Below, piece by piece: positions 54,534-62,640 of a DNA stretch of 64,000 nucleotides. Made by a program: the position numbers and the translations under genes. Each line of letters opens with the position of its first letter. The stretch's first letter is position 1. The stretch is from NCBI GenBank assembly GCA_965198715.1, contig CBDAPV010000002.1, positions 1,550,001-1,614,000 of the forward strand, read 5' to 3'. The notes under the pieces are model-generated. The model had not been told where the DNA came from. It was given only the letters and a program-made list of their open reading frames with translations, and made no database searches. This DNA comes from RH-AL1 sp965198715. GTDB lineage: Bacteria; Pseudomonadota; Alphaproteobacteria; Rhizobiales; Beijerinckiaceae.

Positions 54534-55064
54534 TCAGGCAGCCTCGGCGTCCGCCTTGTCCTTGTCCGCGTAGGCGGCAAAGACGCGCGCGAGCTTGGCG
54601 GCCGGAGCCGTCTGCAGCTGCGCGAGCTTGGTCGCGGGCGCCTGAACCAGGCCGATGATCTTCGCGCGAAGTTCATCGAGCGACGGCATCGTCGCCAGCG
54701 ACTTGACCGAGTTGAGATCGAGCGCGGTGTGACCCATCGCACCGCCGAGGATGACGAGCTTGTCGAAATCCTTGGCGAAGGCGACCGCAGCCTTGGGGGC
54801 GGCGACCGGATCGTCGGAATAGGCGATCAGGGTCGGACCGGTCATCAGACCGGAGATGGACGCGCTCGGCGTCCCTTCGAGGGCGATCTTGACCAGACGG
54901 TTCTTCGCGACCTCGACCTTGGCACCAGCCTCGCGCATCCGCTTACGCAGATTTTGCATTTGGGCCACGGTCAGGCCGGAATAGTGGGCCACCACCACGA
55001 CAGACGTCGTCTTGAAGACGTCGTTCAACGTGGCAACGGCCTCCTTCTTTTCCGCTCTGTCCAC
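54534..55064 (-). CDS. rplJ: 50S ribosomal protein L10
   Basis: A 176-residue stalk base protein that carries L7/L12 dimers. The start is a GTG at 55064, seven bases after GGAG, giving VDRAEKKEAVATLNDVFKTT, the alphaproteobacterial start. VVAHYSGLTVAQMQNLRKRM is diagnostic, and the C-terminal helix ends in a charged alanine-rich tail. In bacteria L10(L12) represses its own mRNA through the leader; a long structured leader is present upstream. Confidence 0.97.
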   Translation of the reverse strand: MDRAEKKEAVATLNDVFKTTSVVVVAHYSGLTVAQMQNLRKRMREAGAKVEVAKNRLVKIALEGTPSASISGLMTGPTLIAYSDDPVAAPKAAVAFAKDFDKLVILGGAMGHTALDLNSVKSLATMPSLDELRAKIIGLVQAPATKLAQLQTAPAAKLARVFAAYADKDKADAEAA

Positions 55065-55508
55065 TTGCGTCTCCTGGAGACATCGTCTCCTGGCGCGGGC
55101 TCGGGAAGAGCCCGCAGGTTGCAGGAACCGCCAAGAACCGCCTTGCGGCGGGCGACGGCGCGGCACCTGTCCCCGGTCTGGCACGAGCGCCGTTCCGGCA
55201 GAGGGATCGAACCAAAATCGAACAGGCGCGGGAGCGAGCCCGGCCTGCATAAATCCGGCTTCCCCGTCTATGCTGGCACCCATTGCTTGCCCGGCGGAAC
55301 CGGGCGGCTTCAAGGAGATTGAGGGAACGTTTCAGCTTAGCTGACGCGTTCCCGCCGGCAGTCTAGGACAGGACATGGCCGGTCGGGATGCGGGGCGAAC
55401 CCGACCCTTCGGCCACTCCATCACATCACGTTCCAGACGATCGCTGAAAGCTGAAGCGCAACGCGAGTATCTCTTGTGAATTCTCGGAGCGATTCCCATC
55501 GACTCCGA
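55065..55508 (-). promoter_or_regulatory. rplJ 5' leader with nested hairpin
   Basis: About 440 bases between the promoter and the rplJ start have no gene. A long stem is visible at 55323-55353: outer arms GGGAACG and CGTTCCC enclose TCAGC-TAA-GCTGA. Position and length match the L10 leader, where L10(L7/L12)4 binds to repress translation. I cannot verify the kink-turn motif by eye, so the L10-leader label is inference from location. Confidence 0.5.
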
Positions 55509-55514
55509 AACCTC

Positions 55515-55543
55515 TATCTAGCGGCTGAAAAAGCACTTGCCAA
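55515..55543 (-). promoter_or_regulatory. Candidate sigma-70 promoter of rplJ-rplL-rpoB-rpoC
   Basis: On the minus strand TTGGCA (55538-55543) and TAGATA (55515-55520) are separated by exactly 17 bases, a good match to housekeeping -35 and -10 boxes. It lies 32 bases after the rplA stop. The -35 overlaps a small inverted repeat, TTGCC-GCTT-GGCAA, that may end the rplK-rplA transcript. Confidence 0.55.
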
Positions 55544-55575
55544 GCGGCAATTTTTCGTTTCGCCGTTTTTGTCGA

Positions 55576-56277
55576 TCAAGCTGATGCGCCGGCGATCACG
55601 GTCGACAAGTCGACCTTTACGCCAGGACCCATCGTCGACGAGATCGCGATGCGCTGCAGGTAGGTGCCCTTGGCCCCCGCCGGCTTAGCCTTGGACACCG
55701 CATCAACGAAGGCGTTGATGTTCTCGATCAGCTGCTCCGTCCCGAACGAGGCCTTGCCGACACTGCCCTGAATGATCCCGGCCTTCTCGACGCGGAACTC
55801 GACGGCGCCGCCCTTGGAGGCCTTCACCGCGGCGGTCACATCCATGGTCACGGTGCCGACCTTGGGGTTCGGCATCATGCCGCGCGGCCCGAGCACCTTT
55901 CCGAGGCGACCGACAAGTGGCATCATGTCGGGCGTGGCGATGCAGCGATCGAAATCGATTGTGCCGCCCTGGACGGTGGTCACCAAGTCCTCGGCGCCCA
56001 CGACGTCGGCTCCCGCCGCGCGGGCCTCGTCGGCCTTTGCGCCGCGGGCGAACACGGCGACTTTTAGCGTGCGGCCCGTGCCGTTAGGCAGGTTGACGAC
56101 GCCCCGCACCATCTGGTCGGCATGCTTGGGATCGACGCCGAGGTTCATGGCGATTTCGACCGTCTCGTCGAACTTCGCCGAGGCGCGCTCCTTCACCATC
56201 GCGACCGCGTCGCCGACGGGGTAGAGCTTGATGCGATTGATACCCTCACGGGCCTTGTTGAGACGCTTGTCTGCCAT
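55576..56277 (-). CDS. rplA: 50S ribosomal protein L1
   Basis: A 233-residue L1 of the mobile stalk that helps release E-site tRNA; in E. coli it represses the rplK-rplA mRNA. Typical parts are RGVVNLPNGTGRTLKVAVFA, GKLGRVLGPRG-type segment (GRLGKVLGPRGMMPNPKVGT) and KGTYLQRIAISSTMGPGVKV. It starts five bases after the rplK stop. Confidence 0.98.
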   Translation of the reverse strand: MADKRLNKAREGINRIKLYPVGDAVAMVKERASAKFDETVEIAMNLGVDPKHADQMVRGVVNLPNGTGRTLKVAVFARGAKADEARAAGADVVGAEDLVTTVQGGTIDFDRCIATPDMMPLVGRLGKVLGPRGMMPNPKVGTVTMDVTAAVKASKGGAVEFRVEKAGIIQGSVGKASFGTEQLIENINAFVDAVSKAKPAGAKGTYLQRIAISSTMGPGVKVDLSTVIAGASA

Positions 56278-56282
56278 GGTCG

Positions 56283-56714
56283 TTACCCCACCACCTCAAG
56301 GCCCATCGAACGGGCGGAGCCTTCGATCATCGCGCTGGCCGCTTCCACCGAAGAGCAATTCAGGTCCGGCATCTTCTTCGTCGCGATCTCGGAAATCTGC
56401 GCCCTGGTGATCTTGCCGACGAAAGCGCCCTTGCCGACGGTCGCCGAGCCCGACTTGATCCCCGACGCCTGCTTCAGAAAGTAGGATACCGGCGGCTGCT
56501 TCATCTCGAAGGTGAAGGAGCGGTCCTGGTAGGCGGTGATGATAACGGGGATCGGCATCCCCTTCTCGAGTTGCTGCGTCTTGGCATTGAACGCCTTGCA
56601 GAACTCCATGATGTTCAGGCCGCGCTGACCGAGCGCTGGGCCGATCGGCGGCGACGGATTCGCGGAACCGGCCGGCACCTGCAACTTGATGTAGCCCGTG
56701 ACCTTCTTTGCCAT
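56283..56714 (-). CDS. rplK: 50S ribosomal protein L11
   Basis: A 143-residue L11 of the GTPase-associated centre, the thiostrepton target. The proline-rich N-terminal segment AGSANPSPPIGPALGQRGLN and the C-terminal KKMPDLNCSSVEAASAMIEG plus SARSMGLEV are canonical. It follows nusG by 109 bases and precedes rplA by five. Confidence 0.98.
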   Translation of the reverse strand: MAKKVTGYIKLQVPAGSANPSPPIGPALGQRGLNIMEFCKAFNAKTQQLEKGMPIPVIITAYQDRSFTFEMKQPPVSYFLKQASGIKSGSATVGKGAFVGKITRAQISEIATKKMPDLNCSSVEAASAMIEGSARSMGLEVVG

Positions 56715-56823
56715 AAGGCACTCCTCTGATCGTGGTGCGGCGCTGGCTCGCCTTCCACGGGGTTCGATCAGCCGCCGACGGCGGTGACCTCCATCTCCCG
56801 CGAGGGAGGCGATCTGCGATCAA

Positions 56824-57357
56824 TCAGGTGACCTTCTCGACCTGGGCGTATTCGAGTTCAACCGGAGTGGCGCGGCCGAAGATCGAAACCGCCACCTTGA
56901 CGCGCGAACGGCTCTCGTCGACCTCCTCGATCGTTCCGTTGAACGAAGCGAACGGCCCATCCGCGACGCGAACATTCTCGCCGATTTCGAACCGAATCGT
57001 GGTCTTGGGACGCTCGACCCCGTCCTGCACCTGACCCTTGATTCGCTCGGCCTCGGCGTCGGGGATCGGCACAGGCTTCTTGTCGGCCCCGAGGAAGCCG
57101 GTCACTTTGGGCGTGTTCTTGATCAGGTGGTAGATGTCGTCGGAAAGATCGCATTTCACCAGCACGTAGCCGGGGAAGAACTTGCGCTCGGCAGACACCT
57201 TGCGCCCCTTACGGACCTCGGTGATGTTCTCTGTCGGAACCAGGATCTCCTCGAACTTTTCCTCGAGACCGCGCTGCGCCGCCTGCTCGCGGATCGACTG
57301 CGCGACCTTCTTCTCGAAGTTCGAATGAGCGTGAACGATGTACCAGCGCTTGTTCAT
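56824..57357 (-). CDS. nusG: Transcription termination/antitermination factor NusG
   Basis: A 177-residue factor binding RNA polymerase through its NGN domain (begins MNKRWYIVHAHSNFEKKVAQ; PGYVLVKCDLSDDIYHLIKN) and Rho or S10 through its C-terminal KOW domain (NVRVADGPFASFNGTIEEVD). It follows secE by 24 bases. S10, its partner, is encoded at 20.3 kb in the same window. Confidence 0.98.
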   Translation of the reverse strand: MNKRWYIVHAHSNFEKKVAQSIREQAAQRGLEEKFEEILVPTENITEVRKGRKVSAERKFFPGYVLVKCDLSDDIYHLIKNTPKVTGFLGADKKPVPIPDAEAERIKGQVQDGVERPKTTIRFEIGENVRVADGPFASFNGTIEEVDESRSRVKVAVSIFGRATPVELEYAQVEKVT

Positions 57358-57381
57358 GACAGTGCGGTTCTGAACGGTCGA

Positions 57382-57573
57382 CTAGCGACCGAAGCCCATG
57401 AGGGTTGCGATGATGAGGGACATCACCTTGTCGGAGATCGCCAGGAAGGCAGAGGCCAGCACGCACATCAACATCACCAGCACCGTAGTGATGGCGGTCT
57501 CGCGCCGGTTTGGCCAGGCAACCTTGTTACCCTCCTGGCGGACCTCCTGCATGAACTCGAAAGGATTGGTCAT
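57382..57573 (-). CDS. secE: Protein translocase subunit SecE
   Basis: A 63-residue single-span SecE of the SecYEG channel. The amphipathic helix EVRQEGNKVAWPNRRET and the membrane segment TVLVMLMCVLASAFLAISDK are diagnostic. The ATG at 57573 gives MTNPFEFMQE. It heads the secE-nusG unit. The tRNA-Trp gene often found upstream of secE in alphaproteobacteria is absent; a terminator of the preceding cluster lies there instead. Confidence 0.96.
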   Translation of the reverse strand: MTNPFEFMQEVRQEGNKVAWPNRRETAITTVLVMLMCVLASAFLAISDKVMSLIIATLMGFGR

Positions 57574-57621
57574 GGACTCGATCGTCGGTGCAGAAGCTGC
57601 GCCTAAGGGCGCGCCTGAAAT

Positions 57622-57654
57622 GAAAAGGGGCGTGGGACCGGTAGGCCCCACGCC
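57622..57654 (-). terminator. Intrinsic terminator upstream of secE
   Basis: On the minus strand GGCGTGGGGCC and GGTCCCACGCC form an 11-pair stem (one G-T) with loop TACC, followed by CCTTTTC. It lies between the small membrane protein gene at 57.7 kb and secE, so it probably insulates secE-nusG from the redox cluster. Confidence 0.75.
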
Positions 57655-57708
57655 ACTCGTCTATCTAACTTGCCTTCTCGATCCGCGCAAGCCCATTCGG
57701 CTCAAAGC

Positions 57709-57930
57709 TCAGGCTTCCGCGCGCTGCGCTCCCGGCAGCGTCGAGGCAACGAAGATGAGACCAGCGCCCGCACCGGCGATGGCCGCCGCGCCGAGCACCC
57801 ACGATAGTCTAGTCAGCACGCCGCCAGCTTCTCCAAAGGCGAGGATCTGCAGCGCCCATATTACGCTCACGCAGATGGCCATGCAGCCGATCATGCGGAG
57901 AAGGCTTGGGCCATTCGCTTCGTTGGTCAT
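57709..57930 (-). CDS. Hypothetical small membrane protein
   Basis: A 73-residue protein with two predicted membrane helices (about residues 13-34, LLRMIGCMAICVSVIWALQI, and 41-64). The ATG at 57930 is used, as the ten residues before it in frame look non-coding. No family is recognised. It lies between the thioredoxin-like gene and secE on the same strand and ends ahead of a terminator. Confidence 0.6.
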   Translation of the reverse strand: MTNEANGPSLLRMIGCMAICVSVIWALQILAFGEAGGVLTRLSWVLGAAAIAGAGAGLIFVASTLPGAQRAEA

Positions 57931-58056
57931 GTTCGTTCCCCTCGGTTGTTGAAGGAACACGCAAGCCCGGCGCCCGGTTCGTGGCCGTAACTGCGTTTCC
58001 CGCAGCGTGGCTAAAACATCACTAAAATGCGACCAAAGCCGCTAGAGAGGAGCAGA

Positions 58057-58494
58057 TCAGGTGGTGCTGTTCACGAGCGTTTTCTCCATCAAGTCTTCCA
58101 CCCACTCGGGCTGGGTCTCTCCGGTCGAGCGGCCGACTTCCTTGGTGCCATGGAAGGCGATCAGCGTGCTCTGGACGCTGGCGCGGAATATTCGCATAAC
58201 GTCCTTCTGGGCGTCGAAGTTGACCCTGAAGATCACGAGGTCCCTGAACTTGGGCTCGGCCCGCAGCTTCTCGATGATTGGTGCCTGGCGCGCGCAGATC
58301 TGGCACCAGGTCGCGAAAGTGTCGACGAGGATAGACTTGCCCGCCTGCTGAGCGGCGTTGAAGGCGGCTTCGGTGAAGGGCTGAGGAGCCGCGCTCTCGC
58401 CGGCTAAAGCGCGGCCGATCAAGGTGGCGGGAAGCGCCTTGGCCAAAGCGGCGGCGCTCAGGAAGGCGAGTGTCTGGCGACGGTCGATCAGCAT
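58057..58494 (-). CDS. Exported thioredoxin-like protein
   Basis: A 145-residue thioredoxin-fold protein with a Tat-like signal (DRRQTLAFLSAAALAKALP) and an active site WCQIC (Cys64 and Cys67) after DTFATW, so it is probably periplasmic. Its EKLRAEPKFRDLVIFRVNFD and later FHGTKEVGRSTG segments fit the fold. It follows the rhodanese-like gene by 45 bases in the quinoprotein-relay cluster and may reduce the cysteines of its neighbours. That role is inference. Confidence 0.88.
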   Translation of the reverse strand: MLIDRRQTLAFLSAAALAKALPATLIGRALAGESAAPQPFTEAAFNAAQQAGKSILVDTFATWCQICARQAPIIEKLRAEPKFRDLVIFRVNFDAQKDVMRIFRASVQSTLIAFHGTKEVGRSTGETQPEWVEDLMEKTLVNSTT

Positions 58495-58539
58495 GCTGCA
58501 CTCCGGGGATGACCGCCACACCGGCGGACTGGTTACGCT

Positions 58540-59166
58540 CTACTGGCTCGCCTCTTTGGGCAACGAGTTGACCCACGCCGTATCCGGCTTGACCACGCGG
58601 GTGTCGTGCTCCGCCTGCCAGCCCTCGACGCCTTCGGGATACCAATAAACCTTCGTATAGCCGTCGCCGATCAGGCGCTTAGCGGCGTTCCAACTTCCCC
58701 AGCAATCGGGATGGCACAAGGTGATGATCGGCTTGGCCTTGTCGCCACCGGTCAATGCCGCCACCCGCGCTGCGAAAGCTTCGGCGTAGGCAGGGTCAGG
58801 GACGCCCTTGCCGCCCTCCTGCAGGAACACGGCACCAGGAATGGACCGGTGGCTCGGCAGCCAGATCATGTCTTTGTCCATGCTCGGCGGCTTGCGGTCC
58901 TTCTCGGCGACATCCAAGAGCAATGGGTGCTCGGCCGAAATAAGCTTTGCGAGACCCGCCGTGCCGATCACCGTGCCGCCCGCAACGCTATGAGGCGTGT
59001 AACCGTGCATGGCGCCTTGGTAGAGGCCGGCAGGCTCGGGCACGTGACCCGGCGCCACCGCCGATGGCTCGTCGGCACGAGCCGTCGCGCTCCCTAGGGT
59101 CACGACGGCCGCGAACACCGATGCCTTGACCAGGAGCGACGACATGCGGATCGCCGCAATGCGCAT
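58540..59166 (-). CDS. Rhodanese-like PQQ-catabolism-associated protein (C-x3-C-W motif)
   Basis: A 208-residue exported protein with a signal peptide (about residues 8-32). A rhodanese-like fold follows; its signature is CHPDCWGSWNAAKRL (Cys151, Cys155, Trp156), matching the family named for a CXXCW motif and found beside PQQ-dependent alcohol dehydrogenase genes, then YWYPEGVEGW. The ATG at 59166 shares one base with the stop of the SoxYZ-like gene (TGATG). Function is unproven; sulfur or redox relay to a c-type cytochrome or carrier is the usual proposal. Confidence 0.88.
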   Translation of the reverse strand: MRIAAIRMSSLLVKASVFAAVVTLGSATARADEPSAVAPGHVPEPAGLYQGAMHGYTPHSVAGGTVIGTAGLAKLISAEHPLLLDVAEKDRKPPSMDKDMIWLPSHRSIPGAVFLQEGGKGVPDPAYAEAFAARVAALTGGDKAKPIITLCHPDCWGSWNAAKRLIGDGYTKVYWYPEGVEGWQAEHDTRVVKPDTAWVNSLPKEASQ

Positions 59167-59990
59167 CAGTTGCTGACGTTCGGGACGTTGAAGGTTTTGG
59201 TCCATGCGCCGTTCTGCGAATCCTTGACGTTGACCTTGACTTCGCCCTTGGTAGCAGAGGGCAGCAGGTCGAAGGTGATCACGGGGTTCGAGGCCAGCGA
59301 GATATCGGTGTCGAGGTCGAAGACCTTCTTGTTGTCGTAGGTCACGTCGACCTTCTGGATGTAGCGGGCTGGCGTGTACTCGCGCGTCACCTGGTTCATC
59401 TGCATGCCATTGAAGTTGGGATGCTTGATCATGAGGGTCGCGTCGACCGGCTTGTTAGCCTCGACGCCGCCCGCGATCTTGAGGCGCATGTCGCCCATGC
59501 CCTGCATGGCCTCCTGGTCGCTGACGCCCATCGGCGCCGAGCAGCCGCCCGACGCCTTGACGAACTTGGTGGTCTCGACGAGCGAACCATCCTTCAAGAC
59601 GGCAACGGCATGCATGTCGGTGTAGGTGTTGACGCGCACACGGAGCTTGATCTCCTTGGGGTCGGCGTCGGGGCCGAACTGGAAGTGGGCGGCGATCGGC
59701 GAGGGGTTGTCGTCGATGACGAGGTAGAGGCCTTTCACATCCTTCGGGTTGGTGAGTTGGATGGTGATCGGCACCAGGGCAGCGTCTTCGGCGCGTTTGG
59801 GCGCGTCGAGCTTGATGGCGCTGTCGTCGACCTTGGCGGTCTTGCCATCGAAGATCTGCTTCTGCAGGTCCTGCCAGCGCTCCTGGCGCTGCTGGTCGCT
59901 ATCGTCCACCCCGGCGAACGCCGGCACCGCGGTGGTGGCGAAGGCGCTCGCGGCGAGCGCCGCGGCGGCGATACGGATGCTGTTGGTCAT
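59166..59990 (-). CDS. Quinoprotein dehydrogenase-associated SoxYZ-like carrier
   Basis: A 274-residue exported protein fusing SoxY-like and SoxZ-like halves. A signal peptide (residues about 1-26, ending AVPAFA) precedes the SoxY part, which carries a cysteine in GGCSAPMG near residue 150, and a SoxZ-like C-terminal half with FDLLPSATKGEVKVNVKDSQ. In thiosulfate oxidation SoxYZ carries sulfur on a C-terminal cysteine; in this family the role in quinoprotein metabolism is unclear. The ATG at 59990 is used. Upstream lies the metallohydrolase gene, 35 bases away. Confidence 0.9.
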   Translation of the reverse strand: MTNSIRIAAAALAASAFATTAVPAFAGVDDSDQQRQERWQDLQKQIFDGKTAKVDDSAIKLDAPKRAEDAALVPITIQLTNPKDVKGLYLVIDDNPSPIAAHFQFGPDADPKEIKLRVRVNTYTDMHAVAVLKDGSLVETTKFVKASGGCSAPMGVSDQEAMQGMGDMRLKIAGGVEANKPVDATLMIKHPNFNGMQMNQVTREYTPARYIQKVDVTYDNKKVFDLDTDISLASNPVITFDLLPSATKGEVKVNVKDSQNGAWTKTFNVPNVSN

Positions 59991-60025
59991 GGTGGCGGTT
60001 CCTTCCCAGATTATTCCGACTTGGG

Positions 60026-60982
60026 TCATTCCCATTCGAGCTCGCTGTACGCCTCGGTGACGTTGCGCCCGTTGTAATCGTCGAACAACGCCCAGCGACT
60101 TCGTTCGGTTTGGCCGACCGTCTTCGCGGCCTGCGAAATGTCCTTGCCGGACTTTATAGCCTCCCTCACGCCATCGCGGATCGTGGTGAGATAGGTGCGC
60201 AGCGGATGCGCTGCCTCGGCGAATCTCACCTTGGTCGGACCGTGTCCCGGGACGGCGTACTCGGCCTTCATCGCCTCGAGCTGGTCGAGTTGCTTCAACC
60301 AGCCGAGCAGGCTGCCATCGATCGAGGGGATGCGGTCGACGAAGAGGAGATCGGCCGGCAGGAGGATCCCGCTCGTCCTATCCAGCATCGAGAGATCGCA
60401 ATCCGTGTGCGCCTTGCCATGGGCCTGGAAGGCGACGACGCGGTCGCCTATGTCGAGCGTCTCGCTGTCGGCGACGGTGTGCGACGGCTTGATCACCGGG
60501 CCGGTGTTCTCGGCACCGAAAAGCTCGGCGAGGCGCTTGCGGTAGAACTCGCCCCGCGCTTCGAGCGCCGCGGGCAGCCGAGCGTGCCCGATGAAGATCG
60601 GCTTGTCGGCGACGAAGGCGCCGGCACCAAAGGTATGATCGGGATGCACGTGGCTGATCACGACCCAGCGTATCGGCTTGGAGGTGCGCTTCCTGATCTC
60701 GCCGCGCAGCCATTGGCCGTCGGCCAAGCTGCCCCCCGTCTCCGTGACCAGCACGCCGTCGCGCCCCACGATGAACCCGGTGTTGCAGATCGCGTCGAGG
60801 TTCTGGGTGCTGGCGTTGGCGATGATGCCGCGGCGGACGAACAGGCCCGGCGCCACTTCGTCCAGCGTGAAGCTTTCGGCACGGGCGGCCGCGTTGAGGC
60901 AGCAGAGGCAGAGACCGCCGAAGCTCGCGATCAAGGCGTCGCGACGGCTCAGTTTTGGCTCGACATACGGCCTGAAGACCAT
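60026..60982 (-). CDS. Quinoprotein relay system zinc metallohydrolase
   Basis: A 318-residue exported metallo-beta-lactamase-fold protein, related to SoxH. A twin-arginine signal (LSRRDALIASFGGLCLCCLN) opens it. Zinc ligands are HVHPDH (111-116), further His in HGKAHTDCD, Asp in LLPADLLFVDRIPS, and His in VPGHGP. It heads the four-gene exported cluster (metallohydrolase, SoxYZ-like, rhodanese-like, thioredoxin-like) and is divergent from the TetR gene. The substrate is unknown. Confidence 0.92.
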   Translation of the reverse strand: MVFRPYVEPKLSRRDALIASFGGLCLCCLNAAARAESFTLDEVAPGLFVRRGIIANASTQNLDAICNTGFIVGRDGVLVTETGGSLADGQWLRGEIRKRTSKPIRWVVISHVHPDHTFGAGAFVADKPIFIGHARLPAALEARGEFYRKRLAELFGAENTGPVIKPSHTVADSETLDIGDRVVAFQAHGKAHTDCDLSMLDRTSGILLPADLLFVDRIPSIDGSLLGWLKQLDQLEAMKAEYAVPGHGPTKVRFAEAAHPLRTYLTTIRDGVREAIKSGKDISQAAKTVGQTERSRWALFDDYNGRNVTEAYSELEWE

Positions 60983-60995
60983 TCATCCTCCAACG

Positions 60996-61041
60996 GGCAA
61001 GTGTTCCCTTGCCTCTACAGGCTTCCTTCTAGTAAGTAGAG
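60996..61041. promoter_or_regulatory. Inverted repeats between metallohydrolase and TetR genes
   Basis: The 118-base divergent spacer holds GGCAAG-N6-CTTGCC (60996-61013) and CTCTAC-N17-GTAGAG (61013-61041). These are candidate operators for the adjacent TetR-family regulator. Arms are only six bases, so chance occurrence cannot be excluded. Confidence 0.3.
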
Positions 61042-61100
61042 CGTCAAATGGCAATCGCTTCCCACAGGCCGAAAGGTGGGAGTTGATCTAAAGGCGACCA

Positions 61101-61670
61101 ATGCGCGATACCCGCGCCGCACTCCTGGCGGAAGCCGAGCTTCTGATCCGGAAGCGCGGCTATTCCGGCTTCAGCTATGCCGATCTCGCCAAGGGCATCG
61201 GCATCCGCAAGGCGAGCATCCACCATCATTTCGCCGCCAAGAGCGATCTCGCGACGGCCCTGCTCGACAGCTTCGACACGCGCTACGACGCCGCCATGGC
61301 GCAGATCCTCGTCGTCCAGGCCGACGGTCTCGGTCGTGTTCGCGCCTACGCGCGCCTTTATCTCGACGGCGTGGAGAAAGGGCTGGGCTGCCTTTGTGCC
61401 GCCTTCGCCGCCGAGCTGGAGAGGCTGCCCGAGTCGCTGAAAGCCGAGCTCTCGCGCTTCTTCTCTAAGCACATCGCCTGGCTGGAGCGGGTGCTGACCG
61501 ACGGCGTCGCCGACGGCACGATCCGCGGCGGCGTAGCGCCAGCACCGCAGGCTCGCATGATCGTCGCCGCGCTGGAAGGCGCTCTGATGATGGAGCGGCT
61601 GCTCGACGGGCCCGCGGGTTTCGCCGGCAGCGTCTCGGCGATCGAGGATGGGCTGCGTCCGCTCGCCTGA
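61101..61670 (+). CDS. TetR-family transcriptional regulator
   Basis: A 189-residue regulator. The N-terminal helix-turn-helix is KRGYSGFSYADLAKGIGIRK then ASIHHHFAAKSDL (about residues 18-50), the typical TetR pattern. The C-terminal ligand-binding part has the LGCLCAAFAAELERLP segment typical of an AcrR-like branch. It is divergent from the exported redox cluster and likely controls it or itself; the ligand is unknown. Confidence 0.93.
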   Translation: MRDTRAALLAEAELLIRKRGYSGFSYADLAKGIGIRKASIHHHFAAKSDLATALLDSFDTRYDAAMAQILVVQADGLGRVRAYARLYLDGVEKGLGCLCAAFAAELERLPESLKAELSRFFSKHIAWLERVLTDGVADGTIRGGVAPAPQARMIVAALEGALMMERLLDGPAGFAGSVSAIEDGLRPLA

Positions 61671-61778
61671 GCCTGGCTGAAGCAACATCCGCCGTTGCGG
61701 ACTTGCTCAACAAAGAAGAATGTAGCGAGGACAGGCAAATAAGCGTCGCGAAGCGTCTCCGAAGCGTCGTTCGATGCG

Positions 61779-62180
61779 CTAGACTTGCTCGAGCTCGATC
61801 AGCGTCCCGGCAAAATCCTTGGGGTGGAGAAATAGCACTGGTTTGCCATGCGCGCCGACCTTTGGCTCGCCATCGCCCAGCACGCGCGCGCCCGACGCCA
61901 ACAGCCGGTCACGGGCGGCGTGGATGTCCTCGACCTCGTAGCAGACGTGGTGCATGCCGCCGCCGGTCTTGGCGAGGAAGGCCGAGATCGGCGAGCCCTC
62001 GCCGAGCGGGGCAAGCAACTCGACTTTGGTGTTGGCTAGTTCGACGAAGACGACGGTGACGCCGTGCGCGGAAAGGTCCTGCGGCTCGGTCACCGTGGCG
62101 CCGAGTACGTCGCGGTAGCGCGCCGCCTCTGCCGCGAGATCGGCGACGGCGATCGCGATGTGATTAAGCCGGCCGATCAT
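61779..62180 (-). CDS. mce: Methylmalonyl-CoA epimerase
   Basis: A 133-residue VOC-fold enzyme converting (S)- to (R)-methylmalonyl-CoA in propionate and ethylmalonyl-CoA metabolism. Metal ligands lie in LNHIAIAVADL (His), MHHVCYEVEDI (His) and the last LIELEQV (Glu). The ATG at 62180 is used. Its presence beside ribonuclease J is common in alphaproteobacteria; here a small secreted protein gene and a palindromic repeat lie between. Confidence 0.95.
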   Translation of the reverse strand: MIGRLNHIAIAVADLAAEAARYRDVLGATVTEPQDLSAHGVTVVFVELANTKVELLAPLGEGSPISAFLAKTGGGMHHVCYEVEDIHAARDRLLASGARVLGDGEPKVGAHGKPVLFLHPKDFAGTLIELEQV

Positions 62181-62332
62181 GCGTGCCAGCTCCGTGAGCC
62201 GAACGGCCCGCCGCAACACCAACAATTGTGGGGAACGGCTCTGCCCTCGCCCGCCTTGAGCATGCAACCCGACGTCGTACCTCGACGTGCTCGCGACGAA
62301 ACGTCACCGCCGGGCGCAACGGAGATGGTGCC

Positions 62333-62590
62333 ATGTCCCACAGAAGCTTTCGCCTGCCCCTGCTCGCCGGCATCTTGCTGGCCGCCGGTCCGGCCTTCGC
62401 CCTCAACGCCGGCCCCGAACCCTACATTGCTGCCGATCCGATTTACGCGCCGATGACCAAAGAGCCGGTCATCGCAACGCCGATGCCCGACGAGGCTTCG
62501 CTTGGCACCGATGACAATATCAAGGGGCCGGCCGCGGGACCGGAACCTTACAGCGCCGCCGATCCGGTCTACGCGGCGATGGCGAAGTAG
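62333..62590 (+). CDS. Small secreted protein with a duplicated motif
   Basis: An 85-residue protein with a signal peptide (about residues 1-24, ending AFA). The mature part contains two copies of a 16-residue unit: AGPEPYIAADPIYAPM and, about 30 residues later, AGPEPYSAADPVYAAM. The ATG at 62333 has GGAGA about eight bases upstream. No family is recognised. It is on the strand opposite its neighbours. Confidence 0.65.
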   Translation: MSHRSFRLPLLAGILLAAGPAFALNAGPEPYIAADPIYAPMTKEPVIATPMPDEASLGTDDNIKGPAAGPEPYSAADPVYAAMAK

Positions 62591-62640
62591 CCGGTCTTGC
62601 GGCTGCCGAGGCCACGAAGGCGGAAAGTGCGAGCGACCTC

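Noticed and set aside
55538..55556. Plus-strand intrinsic terminator TTGCC-AAGC-GGCAA-TTTTT
   Set aside because: The stem has only five pairs and no plus-strand gene precedes it; I treat it as part of the rplA-rplJ boundary on the minus strand.
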